Positions 25,460 through 34,251 of a stretch of DNA of 64,000 nucleotides are shown piece by piece. The notes beneath the pieces were generated by a model. That model did not search any database. It saw only the letters and a list, made by a program, of their open reading frames with translations, and was not told where the DNA came from. The stretch is from Fibrobacter succinogenes. Its GTDB lineage: Bacteria; Fibrobacterota; Fibrobacteria; Fibrobacterales; Fibrobacteraceae. Position 1 is the stretch's first letter, and the number at the start of each line of letters is the position of its first letter. Where the stretch lies: positions 1 to 64,000 of the forward strand of contig CACWNW010000010.1 of the NCBI GenBank assembly GCA_902762305.1, given 5' to 3'. The position numbers and the translations under genes are program-made.

Positions 25460-27043
25460 TTAGTCTTCGCCATATATGGATATATATTGTTCTTCATCAT
25501 AAATTTCTATATACCTTTCTTTTCCGCCATACAATTCTAGCAGCCTATCTTTTTCAAACGTCTCAAACCATTCTTCATAATGGCGCGACCTAAGAGTATA
25601 AGTCCATTCGCCATACGGCTCTATTCTTTCAAGGCTTTCCGGCTTATCGCAATTCCATTTATCGCTCACATAAGTCTTTTTTACAATGGGGCGGTCTAGG
25701 ACATCCCAGTATGGGGAAGCCACTGTCAAAATCGTAAAATAGTGGACAGAAGTATCTTCCGGGCAATTTCCGCTTTTCACGATATCCGTCACGTATATCC
25801 CGCTCTCGTCAGTTTTGCTCACCAAGTGCCCCTTTGCACCAACATCCTTTATGACAATGATGTAGAATATTTTTGGGGGATTCCATTTAAAACTTTCCAA
25901 TCCCCCCGGATATGTCGCCACCGTAGGGAAAAACGCCTCCACTAGCGAATCAGGCAATACATAAACACCTTCTTTGCGGTAATCGTCTGCGATTTTGGTG
26001 TCGGGCAATGTGTTGTAAGCAAGCCCCCAATCCCTACCAATTTCACGATACTCTCTTTCTTCATACACAAAATGATCACTTTCATCAACCCCGATTGTAC
26101 TATCGATTATCGTGAATTGCCATCTATAAGCCTCCATTATATGCTTTATACTATCACCCCATTCACGCCTCAATATAGATACAGTCCGGACGCTATCTTT
26201 ATATAGGCTGTCAGAATAGGGATCGACATAAACATAGTTTTCATCATCGAAGGGCGCATACTTTATGGAATCATCGAGGCACTGGTTTTTATATTTCTCA
26301 ATATACGAATTCAAGAAATCATCAAGGCTTTTCTCTTCAGGAACAAAAGATGCGCAAGCCACATTCAACGTATTATCGCTACAGCCGTCTCTAAAATCTA
26401 CAAAGAGCCCATTCAATGCACTGCAAGAGTACTTAAACTGGTTTAGGTAATCAAGGCAACTAACACCATACCCATAGAATCCTGCATACAGCGAATTTTC
26501 CACTGTATTCAAGACAACAGGAACGCCATCAACATCAACTATTTTAGTGTTAATAATCGTTTCATTACGGTGATTTGCCAAATAATCATCGGCACATTCT
26601 TCTTCAGAATAGCGACAATCGTGATCATGAATATCGTACGACCTCGCTTGTAGTACACCCTTTTGATCTTTCCCATCTAGTTGCGTATAGGTCACGACAT
26701 CGCAAACCTTACGGTCGTCTTTACTCGGATAACTAAAAATTTGATCGTTCTTCACTTTATATGGGGTCGTGTTAAAATAATCGTGATAATGCAAGAAATA
26801 ACCATAATTACCTATTGAATCAAAGTCAAGAACAGCTTTTAATGAATCAACTTTCGTAGAATCCACCAAAGTGAAGAACGACCTTGCCAGAAAGGCTTTC
26901 TGCTCGTCTGTCAATTTTGCAATGGGCGACGTACTCGGTTCCGTAGTCGCCCCAGAAACCCCCTGATCAACACTCGCATCGTTGTAACAGGCGGCCAAGA
27001 AAGCCGTCACGCTTGCCAAAATAGCCTTGCATATATTCTTCAT
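25460..27043 (-). CDS. Lipoprotein paired with TIGR02147 gene 3
   Basis: The 527-residue product begins MKNICKAILASVTAFLAACY with a lipobox ending at Cys19, then NDASVDQGVSGATTEPS. The rest is rich in Tyr, Asp and Glu, with several Cys pairs (CDVVTYTQL, HDCRYSEEECADDY, CLDYLNQFKYSC, CNVACASF-like), suggesting a disulfide-stabilised exported domain. No known family is recognised. It starts one base after the TIGR02147 stop, and its ribosome site AAGGAGG lies within the end of that gene. The C-terminus is Tyr-rich. Confidence 0.7.
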   Translation of the reverse strand: MKNICKAILASVTAFLAACYNDASVDQGVSGATTEPSTSPIAKLTDEQKAFLARSFFTLVDSTKVDSLKAVLDFDSIGNYGYFLHYHDYFNTTPYKVKNDQIFSYPSKDDRKVCDVVTYTQLDGKDQKGVLQARSYDIHDHDCRYSEEECADDYLANHRNETIINTKIVDVDGVPVVLNTVENSLYAGFYGYGVSCLDYLNQFKYSCSALNGLFVDFRDGCSDNTLNVACASFVPEEKSLDDFLNSYIEKYKNQCLDDSIKYAPFDDENYVYVDPYSDSLYKDSVRTVSILRREWGDSIKHIMEAYRWQFTIIDSTIGVDESDHFVYEEREYREIGRDWGLAYNTLPDTKIADDYRKEGVYVLPDSLVEAFFPTVATYPGGLESFKWNPPKIFYIIVIKDVGAKGHLVSKTDESGIYVTDIVKSGNCPEDTSVHYFTILTVASPYWDVLDRPIVKKTYVSDKWNCDKPESLERIEPYGEWTYTLRSRHYEEWFETFEKDRLLELYGGKERYIEIYDEEQYISIYGED

Positions 27044-27044
27044 T

Positions 27045-27866
27045 TTAAACCTCCTTCCCCTTAGTCAGCGGGAACAGTTGTAAATTCAATCGGTAAACTT
27101 TGTCGTATTCCTTTTCCTTGGCTGCGATGGATACAACCTCCTTCCGCAGCATTTCAAGTTTTTCCACCAGCCACCTATACGTAGGTTCGGACAAGCCCAG
27201 CGTCACGCCTGCAACATGGCGACTTTCCGCCGGAACATTGTCAATCGCCGCAGTCGCAAGTTTTGACATTTGGCGGTTCATAGAGCGCAAAGCCAGCGGA
27301 ATCGCCTCGGAAGAACCCGTCACGACTTTTTCTGTCTGCTCGAAAGCACCCTCGCCAACCTTCCTCAGGAAATCTGCATGCACCAAGAAATCCAGGGACT
27401 GGCGAATATCGGCAGCACTCACCACGGGATAGCAGTTGCGGGCAAGTTCCAGCGGTTTTGCGCCCGGCATAATCGGGGCGAGTTCGCGCATTACGGGATT
27501 CACCCACGACTCAAAATACTTGAACGCCTCCGCATCGACGACACGCAAACGGTTTTCCTTCGCGATTTTCTGCATCTCGTTGAACGCCTGCATTTTCTTC
27601 GCGTCGTCCCGCGCATCGCCAAAACGTTCCATGGCACGGAAATAGTCGCGGTCGGCATCTTCGAGCTCCATGGCATCGGCAACCCCCTCGACTCCCCTCT
27701 TGCTCAAACGGCTTTTGCCTTCACATACAAGCTGCATGTAGTTGGGCGAAGAGAACCCCGCCAGGCGAGAAAACTCGCGCCAAGAGAACACGGAAGAACG
27801 TTTGCGCTCCTCATAATAGTCCTGCATGTATTTTCGATAGTCTTGATATTCAAAAATCGGTTTCAT
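27045..27866 (-). CDS. TIGR02147/DUF4423 family putative regulator 3
   Basis: The 273-residue protein starts at ATG 27866 (MKPIFEYQDYRKYMQDYYEE). It is close to copy 1: both have EYQDY, YYEERKR[ST]S, FSWREF and AGFSSP, YFESWVNPVMRELAPIMPG, and VYRLNLQLFPLTKG. The HTH-like region is at about residues 20-75. It is the first gene of a two-gene operon with the lipoprotein at 25460-27043. No export or membrane features are seen. Confidence 0.85.
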   Translation of the reverse strand: MKPIFEYQDYRKYMQDYYEERKRSSVFSWREFSRLAGFSSPNYMQLVCEGKSRLSKRGVEGVADAMELEDADRDYFRAMERFGDARDDAKKMQAFNEMQKIAKENRLRVVDAEAFKYFESWVNPVMRELAPIMPGAKPLELARNCYPVVSAADIRQSLDFLVHADFLRKVGEGAFEQTEKVVTGSSEAIPLALRSMNRQMSKLATAAIDNVPAESRHVAGVTLGLSEPTYRWLVEKLEMLRKEVVSIAAKEKEYDKVYRLNLQLFPLTKGKEV

Positions 27867-28089
27867 ACCCATAATTTAGGCAGAAACGCGACCAAAGTCA
27901 ATATGTTTTACAATACAAAGTTTGCGTTTTTATGTAGAAATTCACAAAAATTTTAATTGTAATAAAAAAAATATTTTCCATACAATACACGCTGTATCAT
28001 ATGAGAACTAAAGCAAAAATCACCATACACTCATTTGTACGGCATTACAGTTGTATGACAGCGTATTATAGCGTTTATACTACAGCCAT

Positions 28090-28148
28090 GCCTCGGGCGC
28101 GACAAGAGCATCCATGGACACACTTGTCGCTTCGCGACTGCGGTGTGA
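28090..28148 (+). repeat. 59-bp dispersed repeat, right copy
   Basis: Exact match to 25360-25418, including the gcgacaag/cttgtcgc stem. The stretch 27867-28378 holds this copy, the upstream region of TIGR02147 gene 3 and the tandem repeat at 28160-28378; no gene is seen. Confidence 0.8.
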
Positions 28149-28159
28149 CGTCTACCAAT

Positions 28160-28378
28160 TGCCAAAATTCGCCTAGAAACGAGCAAGACAAAGAACGCGA
28201 GCCGAAGCCGTATAAAAATACAGCGAGAGCTCGCGTGATGCAGTATTGCAACGTTTAACAACCATATTCAAAATTCGCCTAGAAACGAGCAAGACGAGGA
28301 ATGTGAACCGAAGCCGTACAATAGTACGGCGAGAAAGTCCACATGACGAAGTATTGCGAAGTTTATAGACGAATTTTC
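28160..28378. repeat. Tandem MITE-like palindromic repeat (two units of about 105 bp)
   Basis: Two imperfect units (about 28162-28257 and 28268-28375) each begin aaaattcgcctagaaacgag and contain an internal gccgta...tacggc hairpin. The end of the second, agtttatagacgaattt, is the near inverse of the start, so the unit has terminal inverted repeats but no coding capacity. This suggests a non-autonomous mobile repeat. Confidence 0.65.
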
Positions 28379-30085
28379 TTACGTCGAGAATTTTTTGTTG
28401 GCATGCGCTTCCACCACGTTCACCACGTAGTCGCCCAGCTTTTCGCAGTCGTTCACAACGTCCATGTAGTGGACGCCCATCTGGTAGCTGTACTTCTGGC
28501 TCTCGATATCGGCGACGTTCTTTTCCTTCAAAAGCTTGCGGTAGTCGTTGATTTCGTTTTCCAGGTTCAACGTACGGTTGGCATCAATCTGGTGATCGGC
28601 AGTAATCACCGCATGCATCTGCGTCAGGGCGTCGTCGCAGAGCTGCATCATGTGCTTGATACGGCCGTACTGTTCTTCGGTAAAGTCGTCCTTGCTCTGG
28701 AACTTGTGGCGGATGGCGCGGGCCATATTGTAGCAGGCATCACCGATACTCTCGATTTCGGAAATCTCCCTGAGCATGGACTGGATGTTCGTCTTACTTT
28801 CCGGGCTCAGGCGGCCTTCGCTCACCTTGTTCAAATAGTTCGCAATCTCGATTTCCATCCGGTCACTGATATCCTCGTACTTCTCGATACGGGCAAACAG
28901 CTTCGCGAAGTCGGCTTCGTCCTTCATCACGAGCAGATCGGGCACAAAGCGGAACATCTTCTGCGTGCGCTCGGCAAACAAGTTGATTTCCTTGCGGGCT
29001 TCAAAGAGCGAAAGTTCCGCGGTACTCATGAGACCACCGCTGATGAACATGATGCGGAAATCCTCGCCGTCTTCCTTTTCCTTGATAATCTTGCAGATGA
29101 GTTTTTCCATCGGCTTGATGAACCAGATGAGGAGCGCCACGTTGCAAAGGTTGAACGCCGTGTGGAACCCGGAGAGCGCGTAAGTCACGCGGACACTCGC
29201 GCGGGCGATTTCTTCCTGCGTCTGCGGGACAAAATTCGGATCGAAGCCCACGATATGGCAGACCATGTTCACGAACGGGTGGAATATGATAAGCACCCAC
29301 ACCACGCCGAACACGTTGAAGAGCATGTGCGCCAGTGCCGCACGCCGTGCCTGCGTACTCGCCGAAAGCGCCGCGAGGTTCGAGGTGACCGTGGTACCGA
29401 TGTTTTCGCCCATCACGAGCGCGATGCCCTGGTAAATCGGGAGCACGCCGCTGCTGCAGAGGAGGAGCGTAATCGCCATGATGGCGGCAGAGGACTGGAC
29501 ACACATCGTGAGGAAGCTACCCAGGAGCAGGAACAAGAGCGTCGAGAAGATTCCCCAGTTGCCGCACGCGGAGAAGAAATCGATGACCGCCTGGTTGTGC
29601 GAAAGGTCCATCGCCACAGCATTCTCGCGAAGCGTCGTGAGGCCCAGGAACATGAAAGCGAAACCGAACACGAATTCACCGAAGCTCTTCACGCTGTTCT
29701 TGCGCACATACGAGAGGATGATGCCGAGGGCGAAGAACGGCCACACGAAGCTGCTCATGTTGAACTGGAACCCGAACACCGACATGATCCACGCCGTAGC
29801 CGTGGTACCGATGTTCGCGCCCATAATAACAGGAATGGCCTGCATAAGAGTAAGCAGGCCAGCATTAACGAAGCTAACGGTCATGACGGTAGTCGCCGTC
29901 GAAGACTGCACCGAGGCCGTGACGAACGTGCCTGTGAGGAGGCCTCCGATACGGTGCTTGGTCATGGTGCCAAGGACTGCGCGGAGGTGTCCGCCGGTGA
30001 GTTTCTGCAAGCCTTCGCTCATCGTCTTCATGCCGAACATGAGCAGCGCGAGGCAACCGATCATTTTAAGAATTGCAAGAATCAT
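28379..30085 (-). CDS. Na/Pi cotransporter family protein with PhoU-like tail (copy 2)
   Basis: The 568-residue protein is a predicted sodium-phosphate cotransporter in the inner membrane. Two Na/Pi repeats are marked by SVQSSTATTVMTVSFVNAG and CVQSSAAIMAITLLL, each with the QSS motif. A PhoU-like helical domain follows at about 350-568 (EISEIESIGDACYNMARAI). The ATG overlaps the sensor kinase stop (ATGA), so it is the last gene of the response regulator-kinase-transporter operon. It is closely similar to the copy at 32325-34031, which has the same length. Confidence 0.92.
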   Translation of the reverse strand: MILAILKMIGCLALLMFGMKTMSEGLQKLTGGHLRAVLGTMTKHRIGGLLTGTFVTASVQSSTATTVMTVSFVNAGLLTLMQAIPVIMGANIGTTATAWIMSVFGFQFNMSSFVWPFFALGIILSYVRKNSVKSFGEFVFGFAFMFLGLTTLRENAVAMDLSHNQAVIDFFSACGNWGIFSTLLFLLLGSFLTMCVQSSAAIMAITLLLCSSGVLPIYQGIALVMGENIGTTVTSNLAALSASTQARRAALAHMLFNVFGVVWVLIIFHPFVNMVCHIVGFDPNFVPQTQEEIARASVRVTYALSGFHTAFNLCNVALLIWFIKPMEKLICKIIKEKEDGEDFRIMFISGGLMSTAELSLFEARKEINLFAERTQKMFRFVPDLLVMKDEADFAKLFARIEKYEDISDRMEIEIANYLNKVSEGRLSPESKTNIQSMLREISEIESIGDACYNMARAIRHKFQSKDDFTEEQYGRIKHMMQLCDDALTQMHAVITADHQIDANRTLNLENEINDYRKLLKEKNVADIESQKYSYQMGVHYMDVVNDCEKLGDYVVNVVEAHANKKFST

Positions 30086-31449
30086 ACTTTAAAACCAATC
30101 CTGACTTCGGTCCCAATCCCTAAGGTCGAATTCAGGTGAATCGTTGCGTGGAGAACTTCCGCTATGTGCTTTACAATCGCAAGCCCGAGCCCCGTTCCGC
30201 CGGTTTCCTTGGAACGGCTCTTGTCTACGCGATAAAAGCGTTCAAAGATACGCGACTGGCTTTCTTCCGGAATTCCGATTCCGGTATCCTTCACCACGAT
30301 GGCGCCCGGTTCCACAACCACAGAAACCTTGCCGCCCGGCTCCGTATAGCGAATGGCGTTATCCACTAAGTTAAAGACCATCTCATAAAGCAGTTTCGAG
30401 TTTCCCTGGATTTCCGCAGCCTTATTGCCTTTCAGCGAAAGAAGCACGGATTTCTTGTTCGCGTTCAGGCTAAGGCTTTCGACACAGCCGTGCGCCACGT
30501 TCCAGAGCTTGACTTTCTCGCTAAGATTGAACAGTTCGCCCTGCTGGCCGTCCAGCTTCGAAAGCGTGATGATGTCGTTCGCGATGGACTGCAGGCGAAG
30601 CGCTTCCTTGTGGATCTTGCCCGCAAACACCTTGACATCTTCAGGTTTCGCTATGCCGTTCTCGATAAGTTCCGCATAGCCCGAAATGGAGGTCAAGGGA
30701 GTCTTCAGCTCGTGCGAAGCATTCGCCGTGAACTCGTCCTTCAGGTGCGTGATCTTCTGCTTTTCATTCGAGAGCTGCTCAATGGTCAATTGCAGCTCAA
30801 GGTCCTGTTTGCGGATGGTATTGACAAGGGGCGCGATTTCCTTGTACACGTTCTCGATGTTCATCAATTCGGGTGTACCCAACTGGTCCACCAGCTTCTG
30901 GAGCGGACTGATGAACGCCCTGCTAAGCCCAATCGCAATCAAGATGGACGCGGCGACAATGGCCGCAAGCAGCACAATGAGGTACGGAACCGTCTTGGAA
31001 AACACCTGCTGCAAGTTCGCCTGGCGCATTCCGAGTCGCAACACGTTGCCATCATTCAGCCGCTTGGCAAAGTAAAACACCTTCGCCTGCAAAGTAGAAG
31101 AATAGCGCAAGTCTTCGCCGACGCCCTTCGCAAAGGCATCAATGACCTCTTCGCGGTCGTTGTGGTTTTCCATCTTGACTGCTTCGGCATCGCTATCGTA
31201 AAGGATTCCGCCCTTAGAATCGATGAGCGTTATGCGGAGATCCTTGCTTGCAAATTTCGCAAGCGTCTGGGGTTCACTACCGAGAGTGTCGATAACGTAA
31301 GCCGTCTCTATCAGGCGCAAGTTCTCGCGCAACTGGCTCTTGAGCTGGCCAGCCATTTCGCCTTCGAAAACCCGCATTGTAAAGTAGACCGCAAACAGGG
31401 CCGCAACCACCCCCATATAGATCAAGCTATACCTTATGCGGCCCTTCAT
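30082..31449 (-). CDS. PhoR-like sensor histidine kinase
   Basis: The 455-residue membrane kinase starts at ATG 31449, overlapping the response regulator stop (ATGA). It has two membrane segments, at about 8-28 (LIYMGVVAALFAVYF) and about 150-175, with an extracytoplasmic region between. The cytoplasmic part carries the H-box FTANASHELKTPLTSISGY, N-box NLVDNAIRY, G1 DTGIGIPEESQSRIFERFYR and G2 GGTGLGLAIVKH. The gene sits between a PhoB-like regulator and a Na/Pi cotransporter, so phosphate control is the likely role, though the input signal cannot be read directly. Confidence 0.9.
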   Translation of the reverse strand: MKGRIRYSLIYMGVVAALFAVYFTMRVFEGEMAGQLKSQLRENLRLIETAYVIDTLGSEPQTLAKFASKDLRITLIDSKGGILYDSDAEAVKMENHNDREEVIDAFAKGVGEDLRYSSTLQAKVFYFAKRLNDGNVLRLGMRQANLQQVFSKTVPYLIVLLAAIVAASILIAIGLSRAFISPLQKLVDQLGTPELMNIENVYKEIAPLVNTIRKQDLELQLTIEQLSNEKQKITHLKDEFTANASHELKTPLTSISGYAELIENGIAKPEDVKVFAGKIHKEALRLQSIANDIITLSKLDGQQGELFNLSEKVKLWNVAHGCVESLSLNANKKSVLLSLKGNKAAEIQGNSKLLYEMVFNLVDNAIRYTEPGGKVSVVVEPGAIVVKDTGIGIPEESQSRIFERFYRVDKSRSKETGGTGLGLAIVKHIAEVLHATIHLNSTLGIGTEVRIGFKV

Positions 31450-32129
31450 TGCGCCTTGTACCCCACATTGCGTACCGTCTGAATAATCGCGCCGCACGCT
31501 CCCAGTTTCTGCCGGAGAGTCTTGATATGCATATCGACCGTCCGCGTGTCCATCTTGAAATCGATGCCCCAGATTTTTTCAAGAATCTGCTGCCTCGAAA
31601 AGACAAGCCCCGGGTCCGACACGAGAAGTTTCAGGAGCTCATATTCCTTGTAGGTCAGTTCCACATTCTCGCCACCGGCGGTAACGGCGCGCTTGCCCTC
31701 GTCAATGAGGACTCCGCCGAGCGACAGGGATTTCTGTTCCCCGAGTTCGGCATTCAGGCGACCCGAGCGGCGGAGCAACGCCTTCACGCGAGAAATAAAT
31801 TCCAGAATACCAAAAGGCTTCGCGATGTAATCATCCGCTCCCGCGTCGAGCCCCTTCACCTTATCGATTTCCGAACCCTTGGCGGTAATCATGATGACAG
31901 GAACGCTCCTGGTATTTTCCTGAGCTCGGAGACGCCTCAATATGCTGAGGCCATCTTCTCCCGGCAACATGATGTCGAGGATAAACAAGTCCGGCACGCA
32001 AGTCTTGACGGCTTCGTCCATGACCTTACCGCAGTCGAAAGCGTTCACATCGAAACCGCTACTCTTAAGTGCGTAAGCTTCCAGTTCGCGAATTTCGGAA
32101 TCGTCTTCAACAATGTAAATCGTATTCAT
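31446..32129 (-). CDS. PhoB/PhoP-like OmpR-family response regulator
   Basis: This 227-residue protein has a receiver domain (IYIVEDDSEIRELE, the phospho-acceptor Asp in LFILDIMLPGEDG, MITAKG, and KPFGILEF) and an OmpR/PhoB-type winged-helix domain (LTYKEYELLKLLVSDPG, DMHIKTLRQKLG, VRNVGYK). It leads an operon with the kinase and a Na/Pi cotransporter. Two TTTACA elements 11 bp apart lie 91 bp upstream, which fits autoregulation by a Pho-type regulator. Confidence 0.92.
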   Translation of the reverse strand: MNTIYIVEDDSEIRELEAYALKSSGFDVNAFDCGKVMDEAVKTCVPDLFILDIMLPGEDGLSILRRLRAQENTRSVPVIMITAKGSEIDKVKGLDAGADDYIAKPFGILEFISRVKALLRRSGRLNAELGEQKSLSLGGVLIDEGKRAVTAGGENVELTYKEYELLKLLVSDPGLVFSRQQILEKIWGIDFKMDTRTVDMHIKTLRQKLGACGAIIQTVRNVGYKAQ

Positions 32130-32219
32130 AGTTTGCGGATTTTCCCATTATCAAGATAAAAAGTCATCATGGTCAATGCAATACTTAAAACAAAGGCTTC
32201 GCAAAGGTTTTATTCGTGC

Positions 32220-32236
32220 TTTACATGGATTTTACA
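32220..32236 (+). promoter_or_regulatory. Pho-box-like direct repeat upstream of the response regulator
   Basis: TTTACA at 32220-32225 and 32231-32236 are spaced 11 bp, matching the TT(A/C/T)ACA-N5-TT(A/C/T)ACA arrangement known for Bacillus PhoP and the 11-bp periodicity of the E. coli PhoB box. The site ends 91 bp from ATG 32129. Confidence 0.55.
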
Positions 32237-32239
32237 AAA

Positions 32240-32268
32240 CAAAAAAACGCCGTACATGAGTACGGCGC
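32240..32268 (-). terminator. Terminator of Na/Pi cotransporter copy 1
   Basis: cgccgtac-atga-gtacggcg is a perfect 8-bp hairpin with a T-run on the minus strand. Confidence 0.85.
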
Positions 32269-32324
32269 ACAAAAAAACTGATGGACGCACTTGTGCTTGC
32301 GCACGGCAGCGCTTCGGTACAACA

Positions 32325-34031
32325 TTAGGTCGAGAACTTCCTGTTGGCATGCGCCTCGACCACGTTCACCACGTAGTCGCCAAGCTTTTCGCAGTCGTTC
32401 ACCACGTCCATGTAGTGCACGCCCATCTGGTAACTGTACTTCTGGTTTTCGATATCGGCGATATTCTTCTCTTTCAGAAGCTTGCGGTAATCGTTGATTT
32501 CGTTTTCCATGTTCAGCGTGTGATTCACATCCACCTGCTGGGCATCGTCAAGCACGGCAATCATGTGTTCGAGAGCCTTGTCGCAAAGGTGCATGATATG
32601 CCTGATGTGTTCGTACTGTTCAGCGGTGAAATCTTCCTTGCTGCGGAACTTGCGGTTGATCGCGCGAGCCATGTTGTAGCAGGAATCGCCGATGCTTTCG
32701 ATTTCAGAAATCTCCCTGAGCATCGCCTGAATGGTGGTCTTACTTTCCGGACTCAGGCGGCCTTCAGAAACCTGGTTCAAGTACTTCGCGATTTCAATTT
32801 CCATGTTGTCGCTGATGCCCTCGTACTTCTCGATGCGGGCGAACAGTTTCACGAAATCGTTCTCTTCCTTCATCTCGAGCAGGTCGGGCACGAAGTTGAA
32901 CATCTTGCGGGTGCGGGTCGCGAACAGGCTGATTTCCTTGCGGGCCTCGAGAAGCGAAAGTTCCGGAGTACCCATCAAGCCAGAGCTGATGAAGTGCAGG
33001 CGGGAATCCTCTTCTTCTTCTGATTTCTTGGGCTTGATGACCTTGCACACGAACTTCTCGATGAACTTGATGAACCAAATCTGCAAGAAGGTATTCGACA
33101 CGTTGAACGCGGAGTGGAACGTCGCGAGCACCACGGAAATCTTCGCGAGGTTCTTCTCGTAACCCGGTTCACCCATGTGAATGTTGAGGTCGAAACCGAC
33201 CACGTGGCAAACGGCAGCGAGGAACCACTTGAGCACGATGATTACCCAGCATACGCCGATGACGTTGATGGTAAAGTGAGCGAGTGCTGCACGGCGGGCC
33301 TGCGTATTGGCGGAGAGCGCCACGATGTTAGCCGTAATCGTAGTACCGATGTTCTCACCGAGCACAAGCATGATGCCCTGGTCGATGTGGAGCACGCCGG
33401 TGGAGCAGAGGATCATCGTGATAGCCATGATGGCGGCAGAGGACTGCACGCACAGGGTAAGCACCGTACCCATCACAAGGAAGAACAGCGAGTTGAAGAA
33501 GTTCGGGTCGCTGAAGCGGGCAAAGAAGGCGCTGATGGAAGCGCTTGCCGCCGGGTCTTGCACCACGGTAAAGCCCGTTTCCTTGAGGGTGGTAAGCCCG
33601 AGGAAGAGGAAGCCGACACCGAACAGAAACTCGCCCAGCACGCGCTTCTTGTTTAGGTACACGAGAATGATGCCGATGAAGAAAGCCGGGTAGACGAAGT
33701 TCGCGATGTTGAACGAGAACCCGAGGCTCATAATCCACGCGGTAACCGTCGTACCGATGTGGGCGCCGAGGATAATCGAAATCGCCTGCACGAGCGTGAG
33801 CAGCCCCGCATTAACAAAAGAGACCGTCATCAACGTGGTGGCGGTCGAACTTTGTACCGAGGCTGTAACGAACATGCCGGTGAGCATACCCGTGAAACGG
33901 TTTGTGGTCATGGTACCGAGCACATGTCTGAGCTGCGGACCAGCCATCTTTTGAAGTGCCTCACTCATGGACTTCATACCGAACATGAGCAGGGCGAGAC
34001 ACCCGAGCATCTTTAAAGCCATCCAAGTCAT
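32325..34031 (-). CDS. Na/Pi cotransporter family protein with PhoU-like tail (copy 1)
   Basis: The 568-residue protein has the same layout as the paralogue at 28379-30085: two Na/Pi repeats (SVQSSTATTLMTVSFVNAG, CVQSSAAIMAITMIL) and a C-terminal PhoU-like helical domain (EISEIESIGDSCYNMARAI). It is a single-gene unit just upstream of the response regulator operon, with its own terminator at 32240-32268 and a Pho-box-like repeat 91 bp upstream of ATG 34031. It likely imports phosphate with sodium; its high similarity to copy 2 points to duplication. Confidence 0.92.
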   Translation of the reverse strand: MTWMALKMLGCLALLMFGMKSMSEALQKMAGPQLRHVLGTMTTNRFTGMLTGMFVTASVQSSTATTLMTVSFVNAGLLTLVQAISIILGAHIGTTVTAWIMSLGFSFNIANFVYPAFFIGIILVYLNKKRVLGEFLFGVGFLFLGLTTLKETGFTVVQDPAASASISAFFARFSDPNFFNSLFFLVMGTVLTLCVQSSAAIMAITMILCSTGVLHIDQGIMLVLGENIGTTITANIVALSANTQARRAALAHFTINVIGVCWVIIVLKWFLAAVCHVVGFDLNIHMGEPGYEKNLAKISVVLATFHSAFNVSNTFLQIWFIKFIEKFVCKVIKPKKSEEEEDSRLHFISSGLMGTPELSLLEARKEISLFATRTRKMFNFVPDLLEMKEENDFVKLFARIEKYEGISDNMEIEIAKYLNQVSEGRLSPESKTTIQAMLREISEIESIGDSCYNMARAINRKFRSKEDFTAEQYEHIRHIMHLCDKALEHMIAVLDDAQQVDVNHTLNMENEINDYRKLLKEKNIADIENQKYSYQMGVHYMDVVNDCEKLGDYVVNVVEAHANRKFST

Positions 34032-34121
34032 AATTATAGGGCCATCCTATGTTGGCGCCATTTACCGGATTTTTACATCCCATGCCACCGGTCCGGGCTA
34101 ATGGCGGTAAATTGTTGTTCT

Positions 34122-34138
34122 TGTAAAGTTGCTGTAAA
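34122..34138 (-). promoter_or_regulatory. Pho-box-like direct repeat upstream of Na/Pi cotransporter copy 1
   Basis: On the minus strand TTTACA-N5-TTTACA (TTTACAGCAACTTTACAAG) has exact 11-bp phasing and lies 91 bp upstream of the start codon, as at the response regulator gene but in the opposite orientation. Confidence 0.6.
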
Positions 34139-34147
34139 ATATAGAAA

Positions 34148-34163
34148 AGCGCCTCGCGGCGCT
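34148..34163 (-). terminator. Second hairpin between the surface protein and Na/Pi genes
   Basis: agcgcc-tcgc-ggcgct stem followed on the minus strand by TTTTC. It would act as a back-up terminator ahead of the Pho box. Confidence 0.45.
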
Positions 34164-34198
34164 AAGAATATTTTTTTGTTATTAGTTACTAGTCTATG

Positions 34199-34226
34199 CA
34201 AAAAAATGCCCGCCCGGAGGCGAGCA
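34199..34226 (-). terminator. Terminator of the GLUG-repeat surface protein gene
   Basis: On the minus strand GCTCGCC-TCCG-GGCGGGC is followed by ATTTTTTT. Confidence 0.8.
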
Positions 34227-34251
34227 TCATTCTAATGGGCGTTCAACGGCT

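Noticed and set aside
28160-28378. Possible CRISPR array
   Set aside because: Only two diverged units of about 105 bp with no regular spacers and no cas genes nearby.
28343-30139. 598-codon plus-strand ORF antisense to the Na/Pi gene
   Set aside because: Shadow frame of a clear transporter gene; low-complexity charged sequence.
34033-34038. TATAAT just before the start of Na/Pi copy 1
   Set aside because: Lies one base from the ATG, too close for a promoter of that start; the Pho-box distance suggests a promoter further upstream.
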